DNA of 32,231 nt from DASVVT01 sp036386415 (GCA_036386415.1 DASVVT010000025.1:1-32231), one strand, 5' to 3'; counted from the first letter of the stretch, positions 9,402 through 18,387 are shown. Notes: a model not told the origin generated them from the letters alone. Made by a program: numbers and translations.

Positions 9402-12400
9402 ATGGGAAAATTTGAATCATTTATCAGAGCATGCCGCAGTATCAACCGACGCACGGCTCAATTTGATCGTGGTGCTTGGGCGACATTGGCGCTGATCGGA
9501 ACATTGATCCTGCTGTCGCATGGCATGGCTTGGGCGCAGTCTCCCAACACGGCGACGATGATCGTCGTCGTGGTCGATCAAGCCGGTGCTGTCGTGCCGG
9601 ATGCCAAAGTTTCGGTGGTGAACATCGCGACCGGCGCCATGCGCGAGGCCGTCTCTGGAGGCGACGGCAGCGCCACCATCGCGGCGCTGCCGCTGACGGG
9701 AACCTACAGGGTCACCGTGTCCCGGGAAGGATTCCGCAACGAAGAGCGCACGAACATCGCGCTGCGCGCGGGTGAGACCGCGACCCTGAAGGTGATGCTC
9801 ATGGTTGGCGGCGCGGGTGCGGCGGAGGTCACCATCTTCGGGACGACTGAAGGCGTGCGCTCTGATCCGGAGATCGGCGTCTCGCTCGACAGCTCGCGAA
9901 TTGACGAGACGCCGATCCTCGGACGCAAGGTTTCGACGCTGCCGCTCCTCAATTCTGCGTTCCGCCCGGCGAAGGGGACGGGCGATCTCTTCGTCAACCA
10001 GACGTACTTCGTCACCGGCGTGGGCGGACGCCGCCAGACCACGGTCACGCTCGACGGCGCGAACAACGATGAGGCGTGGGGCCGCCAGACGGCGATTGCC
10101 ACCGTGCCGCTCGGCGCGATCCAGGAAGTGACGGTACTCTCAAACGCGTTCTCTGCCGAATTCGGCTGGTCAACCGGCTCTGCCCTGAACATCGTCACCA
10201 GGTCTGGCACGAACGATCTGCACGGCGAAGGAGTGGTCATGTTCCGTCCCGGCGGCTGGCAGGCGAGGAGGTTCTCGACCAAAGGCTTCTGCCCGCTGTC
10301 CGTGCCGACGTGCGTCACGCCCGACACGCTCGAGGCGATCAATCCGGTCGACATCCCGGACGCTCTGAGCCAGTTCTCCGGCTCAATCGGCGGCCCGATC
10401 AAGAAGGACAAGACCTTCTTCTTCGTCACGGCGGACTATACGCATCAGGATCGGACGACGTTCCTCTCGACCTCGCTGCCTCTCTTCGTGTTGCCGCCGA
10501 ACGGCGACCTTTCTTACACGGGGCACTACCGCCAGTTCCTCTTCGACGGGCGGCTCGACCACAGGCTCACGTCGAACCAGACGTTAATGGCGCGGGTGAA
10601 CGTTGATCGGTTTTTCGACGACAACCCGCAGGACACCGTGGGCGGCACAAGCGCGCCGAGCACCGCGCGCAGATACACGCGAAGGTCTCTGACGGGGCAG
10701 GTCAATTACACGTGGGCGGTCAAAGCAAACGTTGTCAACGAGGCGCGATTCGCCTTCCTGCACGGCGATCCTGTCACCCTCTGGGAAGCCCTGAACCTCT
10801 CGACCACCTACACACGCGGCAACGGGAATGGGGCTGTGCCCTTCACCATCGGGCAGTCGCGAGTCGCCGACTTCCGGGGCAACCAGGTGCAGTTCGCCGA
10901 TACGCTCTCGTGGTCGAAAGGCCATCACTATCTGCGCTTCGGCGGAAGCCTCATCCATCACACCTCAGCCGGATCGGGCAGCGAGTTCGGTAACCCAGTG
11001 CTCGGCACTTTCACATTCCCCACCACTGGCTCGCGGAACAAGTTGCCCTTCGATCAGTTGACACTGGCCGACGTGCAGAACTACTCGCAGCCGATAGATT
11101 TCGGCATCAACAGCTATAGTCTGGGGCAGTGGCTCCTGACGGGGTTCGTGCAGGATGATTGGAAGGTGAGACCCGATCTCACTTTGAACCTGGGCTTGCG
11201 CTACGACCGGCAGACCCTGGCGGACGCGACGGCGAACTTCGCGCCGCGCGTAGGCTTCGGCTGGCATCCGGGCGGCGACCCGCGCACCTCCATTCGCGGC
11301 GGCTACGGCATGTATTACACGCAGATTCGGACCAACGTGGTCGCCGGCTACCTGCTCAACGGGCTGGACGGATTGGCGACCTATACCGCGTTTCCAGGGG
11401 AAATCGGCTTCCCGACCTGCCTGACGTGTGCCCCGGTGAACGTTGACCCGAGTACGCTGGCGGCGACACAGATTCCTCCGCGCGACATCACGATCAGGGC
11501 GGGACGTCGAGAATTCTACGAGGCTCAGTTCGCGAGGTTCGGGCTAAACTTCGACGCGCTGCTGCCGAATTACCCCGACAAGCTGGTGAACCCGCGCAGC
11601 CACGTCTTGACCATCGGCGTGGAGCGCGAGGTGATCAGGGGATTGTTCGTCGGGGCCGACTACGTGCACCAGCACGTATCCGGACTTGATCGCACGGTAG
11701 ATTTAAACGCCCCGTCGCCCTTCGACCGCACCGCGCCCGGACAGATGCGCTGCTTAATGGGTCATGTGACCTGTAACAACGCGGAGGCTGCCGCCGCCGG
11801 CAATCTCACCCGTCCGATCTTCCCGCGCGCCAGTGGCGTGCGTCAGGTCAACGTGATCATGAATCTCGGCGAGGCCGACTACAACGGATTGCAGACGCAG
11901 CTCACCTACCGTGGCAACTCGCGCATCTATGCCGCCATTAGCTACACGCTGTCGAAAGCAACCAACACCTTCGAGCCGGACGGCAACGGCATCGGGCCAA
12001 GCGATAGCAACATCGCGCGGCTCGGCGAGCAAGAGCAGGGCCCCAGCGTGCTTGACCAGCGTCACCGCGCGGTCGTCATGTTCAGTTACCGTTTCCCGCA
12101 CAACATCACCGCCGGAACCCTGACACAGCTCGCGTCGGCACGTCCATTCAACGCCACGACGGGCGTCGATAACAACGGGGACGGCATCCTCAACGACCGA
12201 CCGGTCATCTTCGGCAGGGTCATCGACAAGTCGGAGTTCCGCGGCACCCCGACCTCCGACGTGGCGATCTTCATCGAGAAGCGCTTCGCGTTCTCGGAGA
12301 GCAAGGCCCTCCTGCTCAGGGTCGAGGGCTTCAACATCTTCAATCACGGCAACTATCTCGGACGCGGGGTCACGGTTTACGGCAATGGTGAGACACCGGC

Positions 12401-12515
12401 GCCCACGTTCGGCCAGTTCGTGGGCGGCGTCGGCACGGCGCCTGTCGCGATCCCTGCGTTCGCCAACATTGACCCGCCACGGATGTTCCAGTTGCAAGGG
12501 CGGTTCATCTTCTGA
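9402..12515 (+). CDS. TonB-dependent outer-membrane receptor, Oar-like with carboxypeptidase-regulatory domain
   Basis: This 1037-aa outer-membrane protein has a signal peptide ending near AWAQ at about residue 45. An N-terminal carboxypeptidase-regulatory-like beta domain follows (VVVDQAGAVVPDAKVSVVN ... YRVTVSREGF), then the plug (VTLDGANNDEAWGRQ, VTVLSNAFSAEFGWSTGSALNIVTRSGTN) and a long beta-barrel ending in aromatic GRFIF, as expected for barrel insertion. Such receptors import bulky nutrients with TonB energy. ATG 9402 is chosen because AAGGAAG lies just before it; an in-frame ATG at 9378 lacks one. The substrate is not readable. Neighbouring heme-type ABC genes suggest a metal complex or heme, but a terminator separates them, so this is weak. 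No TonB box is evident. Confidence 0.9.
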   Translation: MGKFESFIRACRSINRRTAQFDRGAWATLALIGTLILLSHGMAWAQSPNTATMIVVVVDQAGAVVPDAKVSVVNIATGAMREAVSGGDGSATIAALPLTGTYRVTVSREGFRNEERTNIALRAGETATLKVMLMVGGAGAAEVTIFGTTEGVRSDPEIGVSLDSSRIDETPILGRKVSTLPLLNSAFRPAKGTGDLFVNQTYFVTGVGGRRQTTVTLDGANNDEAWGRQTAIATVPLGAIQEVTVLSNAFSAEFGWSTGSALNIVTRSGTNDLHGEGVVMFRPGGWQARRFSTKGFCPLSVPTCVTPDTLEAINPVDIPDALSQFSGSIGGPIKKDKTFFFVTADYTHQDRTTFLSTSLPLFVLPPNGDLSYTGHYRQFLFDGRLDHRLTSNQTLMARVNVDRFFDDNPQDTVGGTSAPSTARRYTRRSLTGQVNYTWAVKANVVNEARFAFLHGDPVTLWEALNLSTTYTRGNGNGAVPFTIGQSRVADFRGNQVQFADTLSWSKGHHYLRFGGSLIHHTSAGSGSEFGNPVLGTFTFPTTGSRNKLPFDQLTLADVQNYSQPIDFGINSYSLGQWLLTGFVQDDWKVRPDLTLNLGLRYDRQTLADATANFAPRVGFGWHPGGDPRTSIRGGYGMYYTQIRTNVVAGYLLNGLDGLATYTAFPGEIGFPTCLTCAPVNVDPSTLAATQIPPRDITIRAGRREFYEAQFARFGLNFDALLPNYPDKLVNPRSHVLTIGVEREVIRGLFVGADYVHQHVSGLDRTVDLNAPSPFDRTAPGQMRCLMGHVTCNNAEAAAAGNLTRPIFPRASGVRQVNVIMNLGEADYNGLQTQLTYRGNSRIYAAISYTLSKATNTFEPDGNGIGPSDSNIARLGEQEQGPSVLDQRHRAVVMFSYRFPHNITAGTLTQLASARPFNATTGVDNNGDGILNDRPVIFGRVIDKSEFRGTPTSDVAIFIEKRFAFSESKALLLRVEGFNIFNHGNYLGRGVTVYGNGETPAPTFGQFVGGVGTAPVAIPAFANIDPPRMFQLQGRFIF

Positions 12516-12537
12516 GCGAAAGCGGCTGATGTCCGGG

Positions 12538-12576
12538 AATGAAGAGCGCTGGTGGTTCCGGCGCTCTTCATTTATT
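12538..12576 (+). terminator. Rho-independent terminator after the TonB-dependent receptor
   Basis: A 12-bp perfect stem (12538-12549 pairing with 12561-12572, core GAAGAGCGC) with an 11-base loop lies 22 bases after the receptor stop. The following TTTATT is a modest T tract. It should reduce read-through into hmuT. Confidence 0.75.
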
Positions 12577-12627
12577 CTCCTGCTGATGCCCACCGCAGTC
12601 CCCGCGACTGTCGAAGTCTTGAGTCCA

Positions 12628-12633
12628 TATAAC
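12628..12633 (+). promoter_or_regulatory. Possible -10 box upstream of the heme ABC operon
   Basis: TATAAC lies after the terminator and about 36 bases before the hmuT start. No convincing -35 is seen, so this is a weak call. It fits independent transcription of the ABC genes. Confidence 0.3.
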
Positions 12634-12668
12634 GTATGACATTTTTGCAGACACATATCTCATTCCTG

Positions 12669-13559
12669 ATGAAACGAATCCTACTTGTCGCCACGCTTTC
12701 TGCAATTCTCATCTCGGCGATTAGCTGTGGACGCTTCTCCAATTCAGCTAACGACGCGAAGGCCGAGCGCCTGGTGGTCATCTCGCAGACCTACAACGAA
12801 ATCATCTGGGCTCTCGGAGCCCAGGAGCACGTTGTCGGAGTCGATTACTCGAGCACATATCCTCCAGACGTAAAGAAGGTGCAAACAGTAGGGTATCACC
12901 GGGCGCTCAGTGCCGAAGGCATCCTTTCGCTGCACCCGACTGCTATCATCCATGACAACAACATCGGCCCGCCGCAAGTCGTCGAGCAGCTTCAGGGCTT
13001 GAACATGCCGATGAAAACCTTCACCGCGAAGAACGATTCGGTCGAAGGTACGAAAGCCCTCATTCGCGAAATGGGCGCCTATTTTCATAAGGGAGACCGG
13101 GCGGAAGAGTTGTGCCGCACGCTCGACGCCCAAATGGCGGCTTCGCTCGAACGGGTCAAGCAGTACACGGATCATCCAAGGGTCGCGGTCATACACTTCG
13201 GACGCGCCTCCAACGTTTATCTCGTCGTAGGTCGTGGCGGAGGCGGGGACGGCGGCGCGGCAAGCCGAATGATAGAATGGGCGGGCGGAGAGATGGCGAT
13301 TGACGCCCAGGGAATGCAGCGGATGGCGTCGCCGGAAACAATCGCCCGGGCGAATCCTGACGTCATACTCGTCACAGATTTTGGCTACGACCGCCTCGGA
13401 GGAGCTCTGGATCAGATCAAAGCCTTGCCGGGCGTCGCTACCTCCAACGCTGCCAAAAACAATCACATCTACCGCATAGAAGAGAATGTGCTGATGTACT
13501 TTAGTCCGCGCTCCGGCGAAAATATTGAGAAAGTGGCCGCGATCATTCATCAAAAGTGA
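12669..13559 (+). CDS. hmuT: Heme (hemin) ABC transporter substrate-binding lipoprotein
   Basis: This 296-aa class III periplasmic binding protein (BtuF/FhuD fold) captures heme or a related iron/cobalt tetrapyrrole for the permease encoded next. The start at ATG 12669 puts a lipoprotein signal at the N-terminus (MKRILLVATLSAILISAISC) with lipid-modified Cys20. The body has VVISQTYNEIIWALGAQEHVVGVDYSS, SAEGILSLHPTAIIHD and VILVTDFGYDRLGG. The C-terminal SPRSGENI resembles the GPRT-type motif near the end of HmuT/PhuT proteins, which is why I favour heme over cobalamin. It overlaps the permease start by four bases, so the two are co-translated. The precise substrate is inferred. Confidence 0.8.
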   Translation: MKRILLVATLSAILISAISCGRFSNSANDAKAERLVVISQTYNEIIWALGAQEHVVGVDYSSTYPPDVKKVQTVGYHRALSAEGILSLHPTAIIHDNNIGPPQVVEQLQGLNMPMKTFTAKNDSVEGTKALIREMGAYFHKGDRAEELCRTLDAQMAASLERVKQYTDHPRVAVIHFGRASNVYLVVGRGGGGDGGAASRMIEWAGGEMAIDAQGMQRMASPETIARANPDVILVTDFGYDRLGGALDQIKALPGVATSNAAKNNHIYRIEENVLMYFSPRSGENIEKVAAIIHQK

Positions 13560-14590
13560 CAAAACAACGCGGGACCCAGCGAGCACTTCTCTTCGCATTG
13601 ACCTTCGCCACGCTCCTCGTGCTGGCTGCGTCTATACGCTACGGGGCTATCGACTTTTCGATTCCTGCCATCGTCCGGGCGCTGGCCTCTCTTCTTCCCG
13701 GACAACCTGAACCCACTTTGGATCAACGCATTTTCCTGGAGCTGCGCTTGCCTCGCGCTATTCTCTGCCTGCTGGTCGGCGCCAGCCTCGGCGTGGGCGG
13801 CGCGCTGATGCAGGCGCTGTTTCGCAATCCGATTGTAGAGCCGGGACTCGTCGGGACCTCAAGCGGCGCTGCCTTCGGTTCGGCACTCTTCTTTGTTCTC
13901 GGTGGCGTCCTCCACCTCAGCACGGGTCTGTGGAGTCTGCCTATCGCCGCGTGTATCGGCGGCGTCATTTCAACGTACCTCGTCTTCCTCCTCGCCCGCT
14001 CGCGGGAGGATGGACGAGCCTCGATTGTGATGCTACTGCTCACAGGGCTGGCCGTAAATGCACTCTTCATGAGCGCCATAGGGTTTCTGTCTTACATCGC
14101 GCGCGACCCGCAAGCCCGCTCGATAACGTTCTGGAGCCTGGGCACGCTTTCGGGTGCGAACTGGCGCGCCGTCCAGATCGTCGCCATTTCGACAATCGGA
14201 GGATCGACGGTCGCGCTCCGTTACGCAAAGCAGCTTAACGCGTTGATGATCGGCGAAGAGGAGGCGACCTACCTCGGGGTGAACGTGAACCGGCTGAAGT
14301 GGATCATTCTCTCCATCAACGTCGTCATTGTCGCCGTCGCGACGGCGTTCACCGGCGTCATCAGCTTTGTCGGGCTGATCGTCCCGCACATTCTGCGAAT
14401 GATGCACGGGGCTGACAACCGCTTTCTGATCGTCGGGAGCGCGCTGATGGGCGCAATGCTCTTGAGCCTGGCGGACCTTGTCGCTCGGCTTTCGCTGCGG
14501 CCAGCGGAGCTGCCAATCGGCATCGTCACTTCGGCGGTGGGCGTACCTGTATTCCTGTTACTGCTGCGCCGCCGCCGATACGTGTTCTGA
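13556..14590 (+). CDS. hmuU: Heme-type ABC transporter permease, FecCD family
   Basis: This 344-aa polytopic inner-membrane protein is the usual length of FecCD/BtuC permeases. It starts with GTG at 13556, sharing GTGA with the hmuT stop. Family motifs are clear: LRLPRAILCLLVGASLGVGGALMQALFRNPIVEP in the first third, GxxxxFTGVISFVGLIVPHILRMMHGADNR before the ATPase-coupling region, and LADLVARLSLRPAELPIGIVTSAVGVPVFLLLL at the end. It should form a homodimer that receives substrate from HmuT and is driven by HmuV. The heme assignment follows from its neighbours; cobalamin or ferric siderophore remain possible. Confidence 0.85.
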   Translation: MTKQRGTQRALLFALTFATLLVLAASIRYGAIDFSIPAIVRALASLLPGQPEPTLDQRIFLELRLPRAILCLLVGASLGVGGALMQALFRNPIVEPGLVGTSSGAAFGSALFFVLGGVLHLSTGLWSLPIAACIGGVISTYLVFLLARSREDGRASIVMLLLTGLAVNALFMSAIGFLSYIARDPQARSITFWSLGTLSGANWRAVQIVAISTIGGSTVALRYAKQLNALMIGEEEATYLGVNVNRLKWIILSINVVIVAVATAFTGVISFVGLIVPHILRMMHGADNRFLIVGSALMGAMLLSLADLVARLSLRPAELPIGIVTSAVGVPVFLLLLRRRRYVF

Positions 14591-14642
14591 CGGCCTATGT
14601 CGTCCTATGCCGGTTCTTCCGGGGATTATTACTCAACTCATT

Positions 14643-15458
14643 ATGCTGGAAGCCAGCAACATCACTTTCCGGGTTGGAAACCGCGCGCTCATCTCCGAGG
14701 TGTCAGCACGGTTCGCGCCAGGCCGCCTCCACCTGGTAATTGGTCCGAACGGCGCGGGCAAGTCAACTCTCATCAAGGTGCTGGCGCGGCTGCTGCGTCC
14801 CCAAACTGGCAAGGTTGAATATGAAGGCGCAGACATACATGAGCGGAGCGAATCCGAACTCGCGAAGCGTCGCGCAGTGCTCTCGCAGGCCGTCGAAGTC
14901 GCGTTCCCGCTGACCGTTCGCGAGGTCGTCATGATGGGTCGCTACCCGCACTTCGGAGGCCGTCCAGGCCCCACAGACGAGAAAATTACAGATGAGCTTA
15001 TGGAAGCCTTTGACGTCACGGAATTCAGCGACCGCAACTATCAGACTCTCAGCGGAGGCGAACGCCAGCGCGTCAACTTCGCGCGCGTGCTGGCGCAATT
15101 ATGGCGCGCCAGCTCCGGCTCGTCCACGGCTTCCGGTTCTCCCTCGACGCTCTCATCTTGCCGGTACCTGTTCCTCGATGAGCCCCTGACATTTCTAGAC
15201 ATTCGTCACCAGATCGCATTCATGAAAAAGGTGCGCGGCTTCGCTGACGCTCCTGATGTGGTCACGGTGGGAGTGCTCCACGATCTGAATCTCGCTGCCC
15301 GCTTTGCAGACCAGATAGTGTTGCTGAACCGTGGGACTGTCGTGGCAACCGGCACTGCCGCCGAGGTGCTGACGACCGACCGCATTCGGGATGTGTTCGG
15401 CGTGGAGCCGACATTCGTACCCGTAAAGCAAGCTGGCGTCCACCTCATCTTCGACTGA
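14643..15458 (+). CDS. hmuV: Heme-type ABC transporter ATPase
   Basis: This 271-aa ATPase powers the HmuT/HmuU importer. The ATG at 14643 matches the family N-terminus (MLEASNITFRVGNRALI); an in-frame ATG at 14607 would add only unrelated residues. Walker A is GPNGAGKST at 34-42, the signature is LSGGERQRV at 136-144 and Walker B is RYLFLDEP ending near 181. The signature-to-Walker B spacing is longer than in most ABC ATPases: a Ser-rich stretch (about 158-172) fills the position where HmuV proteins usually carry an insert. The D-loop reads TFLD rather than SALD. The gene starts 52 bp after hmuU and ends the operon. Confidence 0.85.
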   Translation: MLEASNITFRVGNRALISEVSARFAPGRLHLVIGPNGAGKSTLIKVLARLLRPQTGKVEYEGADIHERSESELAKRRAVLSQAVEVAFPLTVREVVMMGRYPHFGGRPGPTDEKITDELMEAFDVTEFSDRNYQTLSGGERQRVNFARVLAQLWRASSGSSTASGSPSTLSSCRYLFLDEPLTFLDIRHQIAFMKKVRGFADAPDVVTVGVLHDLNLAARFADQIVLLNRGTVVATGTAAEVLTTDRIRDVFGVEPTFVPVKQAGVHLIFD

Positions 15459-15554
15459 AAGATTCAGGTCGAAGCTAATGAGAGCCGCTATAAATGGTAG
15501 TAGGAAGTAGAGCCGCTTATGCCAGTACAGCCTGCGATTAGCGGGCAGCACTGA

Positions 15555-15773
15555 GAAGCTGTTTGAGAAGTCCCGTAGGGACTAGATGACAATAGCCCAA
15601 TGCTTCAGCGCTGGGATTAAGTTGCCGAAACATAATAGTGAGTCCCGTAGGGACGGCTGAATAAAAGTATCAGCCGTCCCTACGGGACTCTCTTCTGTTG
15701 GTCGCGACTGTTCCCAGCCATCAATGGCTGGGCTACTATCGCTCAGTCCCTACGGGACTGTTCAAACAACTTC
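15555..15773. repeat. Three-layer nested palindrome (GTCCCTACGGGAC family)
   Basis: The 335-bp gap between hmuV and the chromate transporter is mostly this element. The outer arms 15555-15582 and 15746-15773 match at about 25 of 28 positions. The second arms 15593-15616 and 15712-15735 are related imperfect inverted copies (TAGCCCA...). The core is a perfect 21-bp stem, 15640-15660 with 15670-15690, around a 9-base loop. Each GTCCCGTAGGGAC block is itself palindromic, so the block occurs four times. There is no open frame. It may end transcription from both sides, but lacks a T tract. Confidence 0.9.
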
Positions 15774-15793
15774 TGACAACTTCCGTCAGACTG

Positions 15794-17218
15794 CTAAAAC
15801 AGTAACATTCGCACCAGCCCGACGAGGCCGCCCGCGATGACCACCCACAGCACATCCGCCTTGAACCTGTAGAGCGCGATGAAAGCTGCGAGGCTTAAGA
15901 GGATCGCGAACCAGTTCGTCCCCGAAGCCAGGCCGTGCGGCCAGATGACCGCCGCGCCGAAGACGAGCGCGAGGTTGAGGATCACGCCGACCACCGCCGC
16001 CGTGATGCCGGAGAGCGCCCCTGTCAGGCTCTTATTGCCGCGCAGCACCTCTATGTAGGGCGCGCCGATGAAGATGAAAAAGAAGCAGGGGAGAAAAGTG
16101 GCGTAGGTCGTGATGAGTGCGCCGACAATCGCGCTCGCCGTCTGGCTCATGCCTTCTGGATGATTCCATCCGGCCATGAAGCCTATGAATTGCAGCACCA
16201 TGATGAGCGGCCCCGGCGTCGTCTCGGCGAGCGCCAGGCCATCGACAGCCTGCGCGCGCGTCAGCCACCCGTAAACACCTGACGCGGCCTGTATGACATA
16301 GGCGAGCACACTGTAAGCCCCGCCGAAGGTGACGAAAGCGGCGACGGTGAAGAAGCGATACTCCTGCGCGTGCAGGCTCCAGCGTCCGCGCCAGGCGACG
16401 AGCATCGCCAGAGGCAGCGCCCAGAGAATGATTCCCATGATGAGCGTCCTGATCGCACGCGCGCGCGACGGCAGCGTGTGCGCGTGCAGCGGCGCATCGT
16501 CGGCTATGACAACAGGGGCTGGTGATTGGGCACTGTCGTTTAAGTTTTTGTTTATCTCTTCGCCGCCTGGCTTTTTATCTACGTCTCCTGACGGCGATCC
16601 CCCAATACCTAAGCCTATGAGTCCGGCGGCAAGGACGATGAGAGGAAAGGGGATGTGGAAGAAGTAGATGGCGACGAAGGCTGCGGCTGCGATGATGAAG
16701 TGGGCACGTCGCTTGAGCGCGCGGCCTCCGATCTTCAAGACGGCTTCGACGACGATGGCGACGACGACCGGCTTAAAGCCGCTCAGCACACCCATCACAA
16801 GAGGCACGCTGCCGTAGGCCGCGTAGATGTATGAGAGGCCGAGCAAGATGAAGATGGAGGGGATGACGAAGAATGCCCCGGCGACGATGCCCCCCCATGT
16901 ACGGTGCATGAGCCAGCCGATGTAGATGGCGAGCTGCGTCGCTTCCGGGCCGGGCAGCAGCATGCAGTAGTTGAGCGCATGCAGGAAGCGCTCTTCCGAA
17001 ATCCAGCGCCGTCGCTCGACCAGCTCGCGGTGCATAATGGCGATCTGTCCCGCCGGGCCGCCGAAGGAGATAAAGCCGAGCTTCGCCCAGAAACGAAACG
17101 CCTCTGTGAAAGAGACGCGACGGGAAATAGCGTAGGGCGTAGGGCGATGGGCAGTAGGCAGCGAGGCGCTTAGCTGCTCATCATTTGCTGCTTTCTGCCC
17201 GCTGCCTTCCGCCTTCAT
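15794..17218 (-). CDS. chrA: Chromate transporter (ChrA, CHR family)
   Basis: This 474-aa inner-membrane protein of the long, two-domain CHR family exports chromate. The N-terminal half has FWAKLGFISFGGPAGQIAIMHRELVERRRWI and MLLPGPEATQLAIYIGWL. The C-terminal half repeats the pattern with FTVAAFVTFGGAYSVLAYV and LAETTPGPLIMVLQFIGF. A polar loop at about residues 225-260 links the halves. The only ATG before helix 1 is at 17218, six bases after the beta-lactamase-like stop. Residues 1-30 are encoded by a heptamer repeat, so this tail is probably not native to the family. Chromate itself is assumed from family; other oxyanions are possible. Confidence 0.87.
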   Translation of the reverse strand: MKAEGSGQKAANDEQLSASLPTAHRPTPYAISRRVSFTEAFRFWAKLGFISFGGPAGQIAIMHRELVERRRWISEERFLHALNYCMLLPGPEATQLAIYIGWLMHRTWGGIVAGAFFVIPSIFILLGLSYIYAAYGSVPLVMGVLSGFKPVVVAIVVEAVLKIGGRALKRRAHFIIAAAAFVAIYFFHIPFPLIVLAAGLIGLGIGGSPSGDVDKKPGGEEINKNLNDSAQSPAPVVIADDAPLHAHTLPSRARAIRTLIMGIILWALPLAMLVAWRGRWSLHAQEYRFFTVAAFVTFGGAYSVLAYVIQAASGVYGWLTRAQAVDGLALAETTPGPLIMVLQFIGFMAGWNHPEGMSQTASAIVGALITTYATFLPCFFFIFIGAPYIEVLRGNKSLTGALSGITAAVVGVILNLALVFGAAVIWPHGLASGTNWFAILLSLAAFIALYRFKADVLWVVIAGGLVGLVRMLLF

Positions 17219-17254
17219 GCCACCCTACTGCCTTCTCTGCTTACTACTGGCTGC
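17131..17254. repeat. Paired heptamer repeat spanning the chrA start and the beta-lactamase-like stop
   Basis: Left arm units of seven bases run 17131-17165 (CGTAGGG twice, CGATGGG, CAGTAGG, CAGCGAG). Inverted units occur at about 17195-17254 (CTGCCCG, CTGCCTT, CCGCCTT, and CTACTGCCT). Both flanking genes read into it: it encodes ChrA residues 1-30 and the last nine residues plus stop of the beta-lactamase-like protein. Confidence 0.8.
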
Positions 17255-18373
17255 CTTCGCGTCGAGCGCTGACGAGGCGAGCGTATGAAAGCGGCGGCGC
17301 ACGCTGTTGATGTTGACGAAAGGCAGAGAGCGCGCGTGCGTACGATTGGTGAGCAGGATGAAGGTGCGTTCGCGCGTCGGATCGTTCCAGCAGCTCGTGC
17401 CCGTGAAACCTGTATGGCCGAAGCTCGCGGGCGGCAATTGAGCGCCAGCCGTCGAGTCCACCGTCTCGGCCAGTTGCCAGGCGAGAGAACGCGCCTCTTC
17501 GAGCCCTTCCGTCATGTTCGTGTGAAAGAGCGCGCACGTCTGCGGCGCGAGCAGCTCCGAGAGCCCGGCGAAGAATTGAGAGGCGAGGCGCAAGGTTTCG
17601 CTCGCGTTTGAGAAGAGTCCGGCGTGCCCTGCTGCGCCGCCGAGAAAATGTGCGTTGCCGTCGTGCACCTCGCCCCAGATCAGCCCCTCGCGCCAGTTCT
17701 GATACTCGCTCAGCTTAAGATCGGCGCACATCCCGCGCTCGAAGGCGTTGCCAGTCTCGCAGGCCGCCACGCCGGTACGCATCGCCAGCTCAGGGTTGAA
17801 GAACGTGTACTGAAGTTTGAGCGGCTCGAAGATTTCGTGGCGCGCGAGCGTGCTGAGCTGCGCGCCCGACACCTTTTCGAGCAGGAAACCGAGAGCGATA
17901 AAGCCCAAGTCGCTGTAGCGTACGTGCGTGCCCGGCGTGGATTCGAGCGCTTCTTCGGCGATGGCACGAAGCGCCCCTTCTTTCTCACCGCCCGCAGTGA
18001 TGTAGAGCGGACGCCACGCCGGAAGACCCGAAGCGTGCGTCAGCAGATGGCGTATGGTGATGGCACGCTTGTCCGCCCGGTCGAGCTCCGAGAGGTAACG
18101 TGCCACAGCGTCGTCAAGCTGTATCTCGCCGCGCTCGATCATGCGCGCAGAGAGAAGACCCGTCACGAGCGGCTTGGTCAGCGAGGCCAGATCGTAGATC
18201 GTATCCAGCCGCGCCGCGTGCTGCTCAGGTTCACGCACGGCATGACCCAGCGCATCGGCCAGCACCGCGCGCCCGTGCTCTGCTGCGACGTAAACGGCGG
18301 AAGGGAAGTCGCCCGCCGCGATGCGCTCCGCGAGCAGGGACGAAATCTCCCGGTCAGGAGTGGCTTGATTCAT
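17225..18373 (-). CDS. Class C beta-lactamase-fold serine hydrolase
   Basis: This 382-aa protein is in the serine beta-lactamase/penicillin-binding family (Pfam Beta-lactamase), whose members include esterases and D-aminopeptidases as well as AmpC. The active-site motifs are S64-L-T-K67 with nucleophile S64, Y153-S-D155 in place of YxN, and H320-T-G322 in place of KTG. The HTG form is typical of esterase-like relatives, so penicillin hydrolysis should not be assumed. The start at ATG 18373 (MNQATPDREI) is chosen because everything upstream in frame is repeat sequence and then another gene. No signal peptide remains from that start; the repeat-encoded frame just upstream is hydrophobic and could act as one if a GTG is used. 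The last residues (AASSKQRRQ) come from the neighbouring repeat. Confidence 0.85.
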   Translation of the reverse strand: MNQATPDREISSLLAERIAAGDFPSAVYVAAEHGRAVLADALGHAVREPEQHAARLDTIYDLASLTKPLVTGLLSARMIERGEIQLDDAVARYLSELDRADKRAITIRHLLTHASGLPAWRPLYITAGGEKEGALRAIAEEALESTPGTHVRYSDLGFIALGFLLEKVSGAQLSTLARHEIFEPLKLQYTFFNPELAMRTGVAACETGNAFERGMCADLKLSEYQNWREGLIWGEVHDGNAHFLGGAAGHAGLFSNASETLRLASQFFAGLSELLAPQTCALFHTNMTEGLEEARSLAWQLAETVDSTAGAQLPPASFGHTGFTGTSCWNDPTRERTFILLTNRTHARSLPFVNINSVRRRFHTLASSALDAKAASSKQRRQ

Positions 18374-18387
18374 GACGATAGGATTAG

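Noticed and set aside
11754..12656. 300-codon frame on the minus strand under the TonB-dependent receptor
   Set aside because: It is antisense to clear barrel-coding sequence and crosses the terminator, with no recognisable domain.
15555..15773. CRISPR array
   Set aside because: The repeated blocks are palindromic, concentric and differently spaced, not direct repeats with equal spacers; no cas gene is present.
15555..15773. Simple rho-independent terminator of hmuV
   Set aside because: The stems are strong, but there is no following T tract and the layered symmetry exceeds a terminator.
17225..18373. Antibiotic resistance beta-lactamase
   Set aside because: The HTG and YSD motifs fit esterase-like members better, so no resistance claim is made.
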